NCBI GenBank assembly: GCA_003219095.1
Contig: QHPM01000132.1
Location: 1 to 10,004, forward strand
DNA length: 10,004 bases
From: Verrucomicrobiota bacterium
Lineage (GTDB): Bacteria > Verrucomicrobiota > Verrucomicrobiia > Chthoniobacterales > UBA10450
Direction of reading: 5' to 3'
Shown here: positions 1-6,700 of the stretch, in pieces
Position numbering within the stretch: the first letter of the stretch is position 1
How the letters are laid out: the number at the start of each line of letters is the position of its first letter
Made by a program: the position numbers and the translations under genes
The notes under the pieces: model-generated
Told to the model about the DNA's origin: nothing
The model's database searches: none
Seen by the model: the letters and a program-made list of their open reading frames with translations, nothing else

Positions 1-1178
1 GTGCGTTCACGGGTCCGGCGCCGTACAATGGCCAGGTCTCTGTTCTGACAGGACCGAATTTCTCCACAGTAAAGCCGCTTATCACCGGCCTGCCAGTTTC
101 GAACCGCGATCACGCCATTAACGGCATGACGTTTGATGACGCAGGGAATCTTCTCATTTGCGTTGGAAGTGAGACCAACGCGGGGATTCCGTCTCTGCCG
201 ATGGGTACATTGCCGAACTCACCTTTGGATGCAGCCATTTTGAAGGCTCCGATTTCGAAGGTGGGTTTCAACGGTGCAATCACCTATGTAGAGACGGCGA
301 CGGGTAAGCTAAACAACGATCAGGTATACGGCGATCGAGTGGATGTAGCTTCGGGCGTGGATGTATCTGTTTTTGCCGCGGGCATGCGCAATCCTTTCAG
401 CATCGTATGGACGACGCGCGGGAACCTATACGGAACGGACAACGGCATGAACGCCAACTTCGGCGCTGTCTCGACGGGAGCAAACACACAGGCGGTAGAG
501 AGCGATCAGCCTGACAAGATCAACTATCTGCTGCAGGGGAACTACTATGGTAGTCCCAATCGCAACCGCGGCCGCTACGATGCGCGCCAGAACGCCTATC
601 ATTATCCTACTGATCCGACAACTTCCAGTTTTACCGGCCCGCTCGCCAGGATTGCCTCGTCGAGTGATGGGATCGACGAATATCGTGCGACTACGTTCAA
701 CAGTGAGATGCGCGGCAATTTGCTCGTGCAACACTGGAAGGGCGTGCTCTACCGAGCTGTACTGGCGGCAGATGGGAAATCGATACAAAATGTAACCGCC
801 CTCGCCAGCACCTTGGGCCTCACTGCGCTTCCCGGTCCTGGCGGGGTGATTTTGAGTATGGACTACTCCCATAACCAGATCGTCCTTATTCGACCGATTG
901 ATGATGCTGCCACAAGCATGGTCGCCTACGACATTTTCCCCTGGAGAGGACGGGCGGACGGCACCGTTCCCTTTGTCATCGGCGGCGTCGGATTCGGCAC
1001 GCTGAGCGGCACAACCGTCACGATTGGCGGAAGGCGAGCAACTCTGACATCGATTTCAGCGACGAGGATCAAAGGGCTGATCCCGGCCAACGCTGCACCA
1101 ACAACTCAGCTGCTCGATGTCGTTGTGCAGTCGAGTGGGAGGACATCGACTATTTCTCAAGCATTTCGCTATAATTAG
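1..1178 (+). CDS. PQQ-dependent sugar dehydrogenase-like beta-propeller with C-terminal IPT/TIG domain (5' partial)
   Basis: The frame is open from position 3, so the start lies outside the window; the ATG at 126 is internal. About 391 residues are visible, ending at TAG 1176-1178. The text matches the glucose/sorbosone dehydrogenase propeller: SNRDHAINGMTFDDAGNLL, then VFAAGMRNPFSIVW followed by GNLYGTDNG (the family's 'GLRNPxG...DxG' region), then DKINYLLQGNYYGSPN (family pattern 'DExN...GxNYGWP'). Family members oxidise sugars with PQQ outside the cytoplasm, but many divergent ones have no shown activity. The last 70 or so residues, from VPFVIGGVGFG to the terminal AFRYN, look like an IPT/TIG immunoglobulin-like domain. 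The dehydrogenase fold is well supported; substrate and cofactor use are not. No rho-independent terminator follows. Confidence 0.8.
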   Translation, partial: AFTGPAPYNGQVSVLTGPNFSTVKPLITGLPVSNRDHAINGMTFDDAGNLLICVGSETNAGIPSLPMGTLPNSPLDAAILKAPISKVGFNGAITYVETATGKLNNDQVYGDRVDVASGVDVSVFAAGMRNPFSIVWTTRGNLYGTDNGMNANFGAVSTGANTQAVESDQPDKINYLLQGNYYGSPNRNRGRYDARQNAYHYPTDPTTSSFTGPLARIASSSDGIDEYRATTFNSEMRGNLLVQHWKGVLYRAVLAADGKSIQNVTALASTLGLTALPGPGGVILSMDYSHNQIVLIRPIDDAATSMVAYDIFPWRGRADGTVPFVIGGVGFGTLSGTTVTIGGRRATLTSISATRIKGLIPANAAPTTQLLDVVVQSSGRTSTISQAFRYN

Positions 1179-1275
1179 GAGCTCCTTTTCCAGACATATT
1201 TTCACGTCAGGCGAGGCCGAATGAGTCATTGATTAGTTACTGCCATAGCTCAGGAAAAAAGGTATTATAAAGAAA

Positions 1276-1284
1276 GAGGAAGGA
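1276..1284 (+). promoter_or_regulatory. Shine-Dalgarno site of the kelch gene
   Basis: A purine-rich GAGGAAGGA ends 7 bases before the ATG at 1292 and fixes that start. An AT-rich TATTATAA at 1263-1270 just upstream could be a -10 box, but no convincing -35 lies at the right distance. Confidence 0.65.
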
Positions 1285-1291
1285 ACCAAGT

Positions 1292-1732
1292 ATGAAACCG
1301 TTTCAAACGCCCTCGGGCCAACCTGGACCGTGGCATTCGCGTCATTCGCGCGCTACTATTGCCGTGTTGTTCCTGCTCGCGGTGTCGGGCCTCTCTGCAG
1401 ATCAGTTCGTCTGGACGACAAAAACTCCCAACTCGTTAGTGCGGTTCGAAGCAGTGGGTGGAGCAGCCGGCAACAAGCTGTATCAATTCAGTGGGTACTA
1501 CACATGTTGCTCTTCGATCCTGGCGACGACGCGATGCGATGCTTACGATCCTGCGAGTGATACCTGGACATCTCTTCCCAGCATTCCGCAAGCGGTCACT
1601 CATTGCGGGCAAGTTGCTGACATGGATAACCCAAATAACGAAATTTTTTGGCTCGTTGGTGGTTTTCTTGGCGACCATCCGGGCCCGACGACTAACGAGG
1701 TTTGGAAATACAATATCAATAACAGGACCTGA
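1292..1732 (+). CDS. Secreted kelch-repeat protein, N-terminal fragment (frameshifted)
   Basis: The start is ATG 1292, with a good ribosome site 7 bases upstream. Residues 1-37 form a signal peptide: a basic N-region containing RHSR, a hydrophobic core AVLFLLAVSG, and likely cleavage near GLSA. Two kelch motifs follow: KLYQFSGYY with YDPASDTWTSLPSIP, then EIFWLVGGFLGDH with NEVWKYNINN. The frame ends at TGA 1730-1732 in the middle of a propeller blade. The same protein continues in frame 1 from 1723, so this is the first half of a broken gene rather than a short protein. Kelch propellers mostly mediate protein or carbohydrate binding; some belong to galactose-oxidase-like enzymes, but no copper-radical motif was recognised. 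Function unknown. Confidence 0.75.
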   Translation: MKPFQTPSGQPGPWHSRHSRATIAVLFLLAVSGLSADQFVWTTKTPNSLVRFEAVGGAAGNKLYQFSGYYTCCSSILATTRCDAYDPASDTWTSLPSIPQAVTHCGQVADMDNPNNEIFWLVGGFLGDHPGPTTNEVWKYNINNRT

Positions 1733-3549
1733 CTATCCGGACAGGTGGCACATGGACGGACTACGGAACGCATTGGGCTTTCGATCTCGACAATGGCACC
1801 GCTTGGCGAGCCACGACAGCAGACGGACAACAAGTGCTGGCGCCGATGCCTAATCCTCGTAATCACATGGGCGGCGTCGTCCTAAACGGGAAGATTTACG
1901 CCATCGGTGGTCAGCATAAGGGCCAGCAAAGCACTGCCCCGCAAGATGAGGTAGACGTTTACGATCCCGCGACCAACACCTGGACGCAAGCCGCCCCTAT
2001 GCCGCGACCGATAGGACATGTGACTGCTAATGTTTTTGTGCGCAACGGACACGTGGTTGTTGTATCGGGGCTGACGACAAATTCGGTCCCGATTGGCAAT
2101 GTCATCGAGTACGATCCATCAACCAATACTTGGAGCGAGCTTCCCCCGCTGCCAGATGGGCGCCAGTCGCCTGTGTCGGGATTGGTAGGTGATCAAATGG
2201 TCGCTACCTGCGGCTTGAATGGGACTTTGCGGAACCAGACATGGCTAACGATCAGTACCCCTGGGACGTGGCAGATCGGCCCATCTCTTCCGATCCTAAC
2301 GAGTGAAGTCTCTACTGGGCTAATTAATGGCGTGCTCTACCTCGTAGGTGGCGGTTCGAGCTCAACTCTTGCTAATACTCTTGCTTACGATCTGAACACC
2401 GGCCTTTGGCGCAGCGATTTAGCACCTCGTCAATTCCTCGGTGATCATCATGCGTCTGAAGTGATTAACGGCAAGCTCTACCTCTTTGGTGGACTGAACG
2501 TTTATGGACCGAGCGTCGCCGCCGGCAAAGTCCAGATTTACGATCCTCTGACGAACTCCTGGAGCCTCGGAGCATCCATGCCTTGGGCGGCTGGTTCCAT
2601 CGCCACGTCATACATCAATGGCAAAGTCTACGCCGCCGGCGGCATCGTTAGCGGGACGACGGTAACTACGGCCGGTGTCTATGATCCGGTTTCGAATACA
2701 TGGGCGCCGATTGCTTCGATGCCGATAGGACGAAACCACGCTGCGGCCGGCACCGACGGGCAGAAGCTCTACATCTTCGGCGGCAGAACCGGTAAAAATG
2801 CGACGACAATCGGTTTCAACGACGTGCAAATTTACGATCCGTTCTCTAACACGTGGCAGTGGAACAGCCAGCCTGGATCAACAATCCCCCCGTTGCCGCA
2901 AGCACGAGGCGGAACGGGGAAGGCGGCGTACTACGGCAATGAGTTCTACGTCATGGGAGGAGAGACAACCAAGGACGGCACGGGGCAGGTGGCGGGTAAC
3001 GTCTATAACCGGGTGGATGTTTATAACCCGGTCACCCAGACCTGGCGCCAGGAGGCACTAATGCCTACGGCGCGGCATGGCATTTTCCCAGTTGTCGGAG
3101 ATGGCAAGATTCTGGTCGCGGGAGGCGGTAACCATGCAGGCATTTCGTCTTCAACCGCTTTCGAGATGTTTTCAAATTCATCTCCACCGCCAACCCCAAC
3201 TCCCACGCCTACGCCAACACCGACGCCAACTCCTACCCCCACCCCGACTCCAACTCCTACCCCTGTTCCGAAAGCTCCAACACATCTAACCGCGACCGCG
3301 ACGTCGAATAGTCAAATCGACTTAACCTGGATCGACAATTCAAGCGACGAAATTGGATTCGACGTCAAGCGTTCACCGACTGGTGTGAATGGAACATTTA
3401 CGACAATCACGAACACGGGCCCCGGGACTACAACCTATTCTGACACTGGCCTAACAGGTTCGACCATTTATTACTACAGGGTGTTCTCATTTAACTCCGC
3501 TCGGGAGAGTCCACCCTCTAACACGGCAAGTGCGACGACTCCACCGTAA
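1723..3549 (+). CDS. Secreted kelch-repeat protein, C-terminal fragment with Pro-Thr linker and fn3 domain
   Basis: Frame 1 opens after TAA 1720-1722 and runs to TAA 3547-3549. Its first usable start codon is GTG 1834, which has no ribosome site, so it is read as the continuation of the gene at 1292. Numbering from GTG 1834 (571 residues), about nine kelch motifs follow, each with a hydrophobic strand plus GG and a 'YDPxTNTW' turn: KIYAIGG/YDPATNTW, YDPSTNTW, VLYLVGG, KLYLFGG/YDPLTNSW, KVYAAGG/YDPVSNTW, KLYIFGG/YDPFSNTW, EFYVMGG/YNPVTQTW, KILVAGG. With the N-terminal half this gives about eleven, enough for two propellers. Residues 453-476 are a (PT)12 linker. Residues 480-568 are a fibronectin type III domain (LTWIDNSSDE, IYYYRVFSFN). 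The product is probably extracellular and adhesive or glycan-binding; this is inferred from architecture. Confidence 0.85.
   Translation, partial: QDLTIRTGGTWTDYGTHWAFDLDNGTAWRATTADGQQVLAPMPNPRNHMGGVVLNGKIYAIGGQHKGQQSTAPQDEVDVYDPATNTWTQAAPMPRPIGHVTANVFVRNGHVVVVSGLTTNSVPIGNVIEYDPSTNTWSELPPLPDGRQSPVSGLVGDQMVATCGLNGTLRNQTWLTISTPGTWQIGPSLPILTSEVSTGLINGVLYLVGGGSSSTLANTLAYDLNTGLWRSDLAPRQFLGDHHASEVINGKLYLFGGLNVYGPSVAAGKVQIYDPLTNSWSLGASMPWAAGSIATSYINGKVYAAGGIVSGTTVTTAGVYDPVSNTWAPIASMPIGRNHAAAGTDGQKLYIFGGRTGKNATTIGFNDVQIYDPFSNTWQWNSQPGSTIPPLPQARGGTGKAAYYGNEFYVMGGETTKDGTGQVAGNVYNRVDVYNPVTQTWRQEALMPTARHGIFPVVGDGKILVAGGGNHAGISSSTAFEMFSNSSPPPTPTPTPTPTPTPTPTPTPTPTPTPVPKAPTHLTATATSNSQIDLTWIDNSSDEIGFDVKRSPTGVNGTFTTITNTGPGTTTYSDTGLTGSTIYYYRVFSFNSARESPPSNTASATTPP
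3190..3264 (+). repeat. Hexanucleotide-periodic repeat encoding a (Pro-Thr)12 linker
   Basis: Twelve degenerate CCN-ACN units in a row encode alternating Pro-Thr between the kelch propeller and the fn3 domain. Third positions vary (CCA, CCG, CCC, CCT; ACA, ACC, ACG, ACT), so the protein pattern is kept while the DNA drifts. Such linkers are usually flexible spacers, and their length often varies between strains. Confidence 0.9.
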
Positions 3550-3762
3550 CCGACTCCACCGCCCCAGCCCACTTCGACTCAGGCTGTAATCAGCTTTGCC
3601 GCAATTCCGCTTCGCTCGCGACCATCATTAATAGCTCGGCATGCGGAACCGCCGGGCCTTAGTTTTACGATCCAGGATTTTGACCCATGCCGGCCCCCAA
3701 TAATTCGGCAGTGGGACCATTGTGCAACGGGTAACGGTATGGATTTGAATTACCGATGAAGG
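3550..3762. other. Gap between convergent kelch and thioredoxin-like genes
   Basis: 213 bases with no gene called. The kelch frame remains open past its TAA 3547-3549 to the next in-frame stop, TGA 3757-3759. The first residues after the stop (PTPPPQPTSTQ) resemble another Pro/Thr linker, while the later translation looks non-coding. No clear terminator hairpin with a T-run was found on either strand. Confidence 0.4.
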
Positions 3763-4245
3763 CTACGGAGAAGAAGAACGCGATTTTACCAAAAGCGTAT
3801 TCACTGCTCCGGCAAATTTATCGACCCCGCCAGGGATGTAACCAAGCCGACCGAGCTCGCGACCATCAGGGCTCAACACGACAACCGTTGGAAACTGCTC
3901 GATATGATATCGTTCCGCAAGATCCTCATTCTGGCGCACAATCTCAGGAGAGCGTTCCTGTGACTGATAAAAGTGAAGTTTACACAGAAGAAAGTTGTAT
4001 TTCGCGTCATCGGCAAATTCGGCCTGATCAAAAACCTCTCGGTCAAGCTTCAAGCTGGAGATGCTCCAATCGGTTCCTAGAAACGCGAGGAGTAACGGGC
4101 GATTTGTTTTCTTCGCCAGAGCAATGGACCTTGGAAAATCCGTGTCGTCGCTCGTGTCGCATCCAGCCGCTGTCCACGCCATCCCGAGTGCAAGACAGGC
4201 AGCAATTCCGACGTTACAAAACCAGCCTTTCACTAAGAGCAACAC
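3763..4245 (-). CDS. Thioredoxin-fold lipoprotein-like protein lacking the CxxC cysteines
   Basis: 160 residues. The GTG start at 4245 follows GGTGGAGG (plus-strand 4250-4257) by 4 bases; TTG at 4242 would sit 7 bases away and is also possible. An upstream in-frame TAA limits extension. Residues 10-28 are hydrophobic and end at AAGC29, a loose lipobox, so the mature protein may be lipidated at C29 and anchored in the envelope. Residues 38-155 match the thioredoxin-like family that reads 'RPLLLxFxGxDWCxxCKxLxxEVF': here RPLLLAFLGTDW60-SISS-LKLDREVF. Both active-site cysteines are Ser (S61, S64). The cis-proline loop survives (QFPTVVVLSPDG, P119), as does the following GYIPGG. It is therefore probably not a disulfide oxidoreductase and may serve in binding or as a chaperone (inference). 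It is divergent from the metal-binding gene, overlapping its 5' end. Confidence 0.8.
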   Translation of the reverse strand: MLLLVKGWFCNVGIAACLALGMAWTAAGCDTSDDTDFPRSIALAKKTNRPLLLAFLGTDWSISSLKLDREVFDQAEFADDAKYNFLLCKLHFYQSQERSPEIVRQNEDLAERYHIEQFPTVVVLSPDGRELGRLGYIPGGVDKFAGAVNTLLVKSRSSSP

Positions 4246-5516
4246 TAAGCCTCCACCGGCTTATTCGTCAATGTGCTCTCTTGGCTCTGCTTCTAAGTTG
4301 CTTGTTTGGCGCGGAATCAATTGCGCAGCAGCCGACTAAAACCGTAGCGCAGTTGGCTGACGAGATTGATCGCAAACTTGCGATATTGCAGAAAAATGCT
4401 GCGCCCGAGGCTGCCAGTGAAATAGCATCATCGATCTCAGAGCAGCTTAGTGAATTCGCCCAACAGTCGATCATGATTTTCGGCGAGCATCGGCGTCAGG
4501 TTGACGAAAAATTGAAAGAGTTACGAAAGAGCCTTGATGATTTGAAATCAAACTCGAGTGATAATCCGACAGCTGATGTAGTAGCGACTGAAGCGCAGAG
4601 AACCTGGGCAGCAGTTAAAGCTCATTACCCGAAAGAAGCCTTAAACATCCTGCCTCCGCTGTGGTCTTGCTCGATGCACCAGGATCTCATGGAACCTGCT
4701 CCCGGTAATTGTCCGATCTGCGGCATGCCATTGGAGCCAATTTACGTAACGCAGCCGCAACTTACTCAAACTCCGATAATCCGGGCGGAGCTAGTCACGA
4801 AAGCGCCATTGGAAGTCGGGAAAAAAGCAGATTTGCGCATTCGCCTGCTTTTCAACCAAGACGGCCGACCAGTTCGGCTTGATGACTTGGAAGAAACTCA
4901 CACCCGCAAGATTCATTTGTTAATCAGCGACTTGAGCGAAACGGACTACCACCACGAACATCCCGAACCAGTCGGTGACGGAGAATACGCATTTAGTTTT
5001 ACCCCGATGCGACCTGATACCTATCGCATTTGGGCAGATTTGAAACCATCGTTGACACACGTCCAGCAATACTCAGTTGCTGACATACCTTCTGCAACGC
5101 CGCGACAAGGCGCGCTCGCGCTTGAGGAGCCTGAAAACCGACACTCGGAAATCAACGGGTACAAATTCGATCTAACGTTTGCCAAGGTACCAATCCACGA
5201 AAAGGAAACTGTACCCGCCAAACTCCGTGTGACTGGTCCATCCGGCGAGCCATCCCACGACTTGGAAGTCGTGATGGGAGCATTCGGGCATTTCGTCGGC
5301 TTCTGCGACGACTTTTCTACCGTACTGCATATACATCCGGTCGGATCCGCGATTGAGCAACCGGAAGCCAGGGGAGGGCCTGAGTTGCCATTCTATTTTC
5401 GGTCAAACAAACCAGGCACTGTCCGGTTTTTCGCCCAGGTTAAAATTCGTGGTAAAGAGATGTTTCCGAGGTTCGTAATTAAAGTGCAACCGCTTCAACA
5501 TCTTCCGAGTCTCTAG
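4188..5516 (+). CDS. Exported heavy-metal-binding-domain protein with two His-containing beta modules
   Basis: Counted from GTG 4188 (442 residues). The start is uncertain: no ATG gives a sensible N-terminus. GTG 4188, ATT 4263 and TTG 4281 are the candidates and none has a clear ribosome site. A signal peptide is plain: CALLALLLSCLFG followed by AESIA, with probable cleavage before QQPT. Next comes a helical, charged stretch (about residues 53-130). The heavy-metal-binding domain is at about 159-185: WSCSMH with C161 and H164, then CPICGM with C175 and C178, as in HMBD segments of copper-efflux proteins. Two related beta modules follow. The first has HHEHP (255-259), GDGEYAFSFTP and YRIWADLKP; the second has VVMGAFGH, LHIHP (380-384) and VRFFAQVKI. 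A role in periplasmic binding of copper or a similar ion is inferred. The frame stays open back to ATG 3756, but that part lies opposite the thioredoxin-like gene and resembles no protein. Confidence 0.75.
   Translation: MQDRQQFRRYKTSLSLRATLSLHRLIRQCALLALLLSCLFGAESIAQQPTKTVAQLADEIDRKLAILQKNAAPEAASEIASSISEQLSEFAQQSIMIFGEHRRQVDEKLKELRKSLDDLKSNSSDNPTADVVATEAQRTWAAVKAHYPKEALNILPPLWSCSMHQDLMEPAPGNCPICGMPLEPIYVTQPQLTQTPIIRAELVTKAPLEVGKKADLRIRLLFNQDGRPVRLDDLEETHTRKIHLLISDLSETDYHHEHPEPVGDGEYAFSFTPMRPDTYRIWADLKPSLTHVQQYSVADIPSATPRQGALALEEPENRHSEINGYKFDLTFAKVPIHEKETVPAKLRVTGPSGEPSHDLEVVMGAFGHFVGFCDDFSTVLHIHPVGSAIEQPEARGGPELPFYFRSNKPGTVRFFAQVKIRGKEMFPRFVIKVQPLQHLPSL
4250..4257 (-). promoter_or_regulatory. 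Shine-Dalgarno site of the thioredoxin-like gene
   Basis: Read on the minus strand this is GGTGGAGG, followed by CTTA and then GTG (4245). It supports the minus-strand gene as the real one here, against the long open plus-strand frame on the opposite strand. Confidence 0.6.
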
Positions 5517-5533
5517 AGTGCGAGGAGCGCACT
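5517..5533 (+). other. Small hairpin directly after the HMBD gene stop
   Basis: AGTGCG (5517-5522) and CGCACT (5528-5533) form a perfect 6-bp stem around a 5-base loop right behind TAG 5514-5516. There is no T-run after it, so it is not a standard rho-independent terminator. It could still protect the mRNA end or act with Rho. The rest of the gap to 5680, between two convergent genes, holds only a weak 6-bp inverted repeat (5583-5588 with 5607-5612). Confidence 0.3.
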
Positions 5534-5679
5534 TACGCGAGAACCTGGCACTTGCACGCGGGCATGACAACAGACGGCCTAGTTGCCGATCGCATAACCG
5601 CGCACACGGCAATATGTCAGTCGAGAATGTCCTAAGCCAAACCTAGCCACTCGTCGAGGCAATAATCGCAGCACCGTAG

Positions 5680-6466
5680 CTAACAACTGCGGCCCGTCTT
5701 CCTCGACTCAATCGTGCGGGCAATCACGGTCGCCATTGCCGGAGGAGAATACTGCGACTCCCAGGCTTGCAAGGAACGCTGCTGAAAAGTGTCGTGTTGC
5801 GCAGGATCTTCCAAAACAGATTGGAGGACGGATGCCACACGATCAACATCGTTTATCTCATCCACTTCAATTCCCGGATGATCCTTATACAGCGCATTCG
5901 CTGGCATCTTGGGTGTAACCACAATACAGCCCAATTTGGTAGATTCATAGTAGCGAAACGTCTCCGGGCTCGAGTTACCACCGAGACAAATAGAGACCTT
6001 TGTGTCATTGAGAAAATTGGAAAAGTCGGATATGGAAAGCCGGCTCTCACACGTCAACTCAAGCCGAAAATCCCTCAATTTTGGGTGATTGCTTGTCGAT
6101 CGTGCGCTCTTTAATCGGTTTTGGCGACAAACACGGGAAGCCGCGCCGGACCCCCAATGGGAACGGTAAAGATGTGCGGTCCTCGTCTGACACGTATTGT
6201 TTAAACACAGCCCGGGCGGAAACCTTCCTTGGAATCCGGTATAACTCATCGGAAAGTATGATAAGTACCGTCTCTTCGTTCACAGCCCCTGGGATGATTA
6301 GCTCGTCGAGAATATATTTTGAGCGCAGCCGCGGAAACCATCGACGGAAGAGCGTTTCCGATTTCCAATGAATCGCGATTGCACTTATTTCAGGAATTAA
6401 GCTGGATATTTGGGCCAGGTATTCTCTTTCCCAAGCCCATTCCTCTAAATAGCTTAGGTCAATCAT
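5680..6466 (-). pseudogene. Exostosin-like glycosyltransferase, frameshifted (GT copy 1)
   Basis: Two minus-strand frames together make one protein. The N-terminal part starts at ATG 6466 (MIDLSYLEEWAWERE), contains SDELYRIPRKVSARAVFKQY and FPLGVRRGF, and runs out at TGA 6059-6061 after KERTID. The C-terminal part is in the frame one base further on, open through 6249 and ending at TAG 5680-5682. It resumes at about NHPKLRDFRLEL and carries SICLGGNSSPETFRYYES and TKLGCIVVTPKMP, matching the exostosin pattern 'G...TFRxxEALxxGCIPV'. The switch falls near 6085-6105. Exostosin-like enzymes add sugars to polysaccharides. In bacterial relatives a strand of the type 'DVFFSGQ' follows 'ERTID'; it is missing here, so the lesion may be a deletion larger than one base. 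A full-length product is unlikely unless the break is sequence error. Confidence 0.6.
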
Positions 6467-6700
6467 TCCCGCGCGGACTTATCTCGACCTGTAATACTCC
6501 CCCAGTACAGTTTACGTCTCGAACACGCCTTTACCTTCGGACTTCGCTCAATCAATCGAAGCCGCTTTGCCACGTCTTTCCCAAAGCCGCGGCCACTGCA
6601 GCCGCCACGTCCTGTGCAGGAGAAAAACGAATGACCGACGGCAATTAACAAAGGACTCCAATCTACCGGTGCACTGGGAGCACGGCCAGGGGCGATCGCA
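6467..6700 (-). other. Unassigned stretch between the adenylation gene and GT copy 1
   Basis: 234 bases with no recognised gene. One minus-strand frame stays open from TTG 6714, inside the end of the adenylation gene, to TGA 6463-6465. That stop overlaps the GT start as ATGA, the geometry of translational coupling. Its translation (WSPLLIAVGHSFFSCTG, then basic, Gly/Arg-rich text) resembles no family known to me and has no ribosome site, so it is not called. No carrier-protein 'GxDSL' motif is seen in any of the three minus frames. Confidence 0.4.

Noticed and set aside
1179..1200. AGGAGCTCCT followed by TTTT as a terminator after the sugar dehydrogenase
   Set aside because: The palindrome allows only a 3-bp stem with a 4-base loop, too weak for a rho-independent terminator.
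1723..1732. Programmed ribosomal frameshift in the kelch gene
   Set aside because: No slippery heptamer or downstream stem-loop is apparent, and secreted kelch proteins are not known to be made this way.
3021..3242. Minus-strand frame with a (GV)n repeat
   Set aside because: It is the antisense reading of the Pro-Thr repeat in the kelch gene.
3756..4187. N-terminal extension of the HMBD frame from ATG 3756
   Set aside because: It lies opposite the thioredoxin-like gene, whose sequence is clearly conserved, and its own translation has no family character. The signal peptide would be buried inside the chain.
6081..6371. Plus-strand frames across the glycosyltransferase region
   Set aside because: Antisense shadows; the minus-strand frames here match GT copy 2 at the protein level, which fixes the coding strand.
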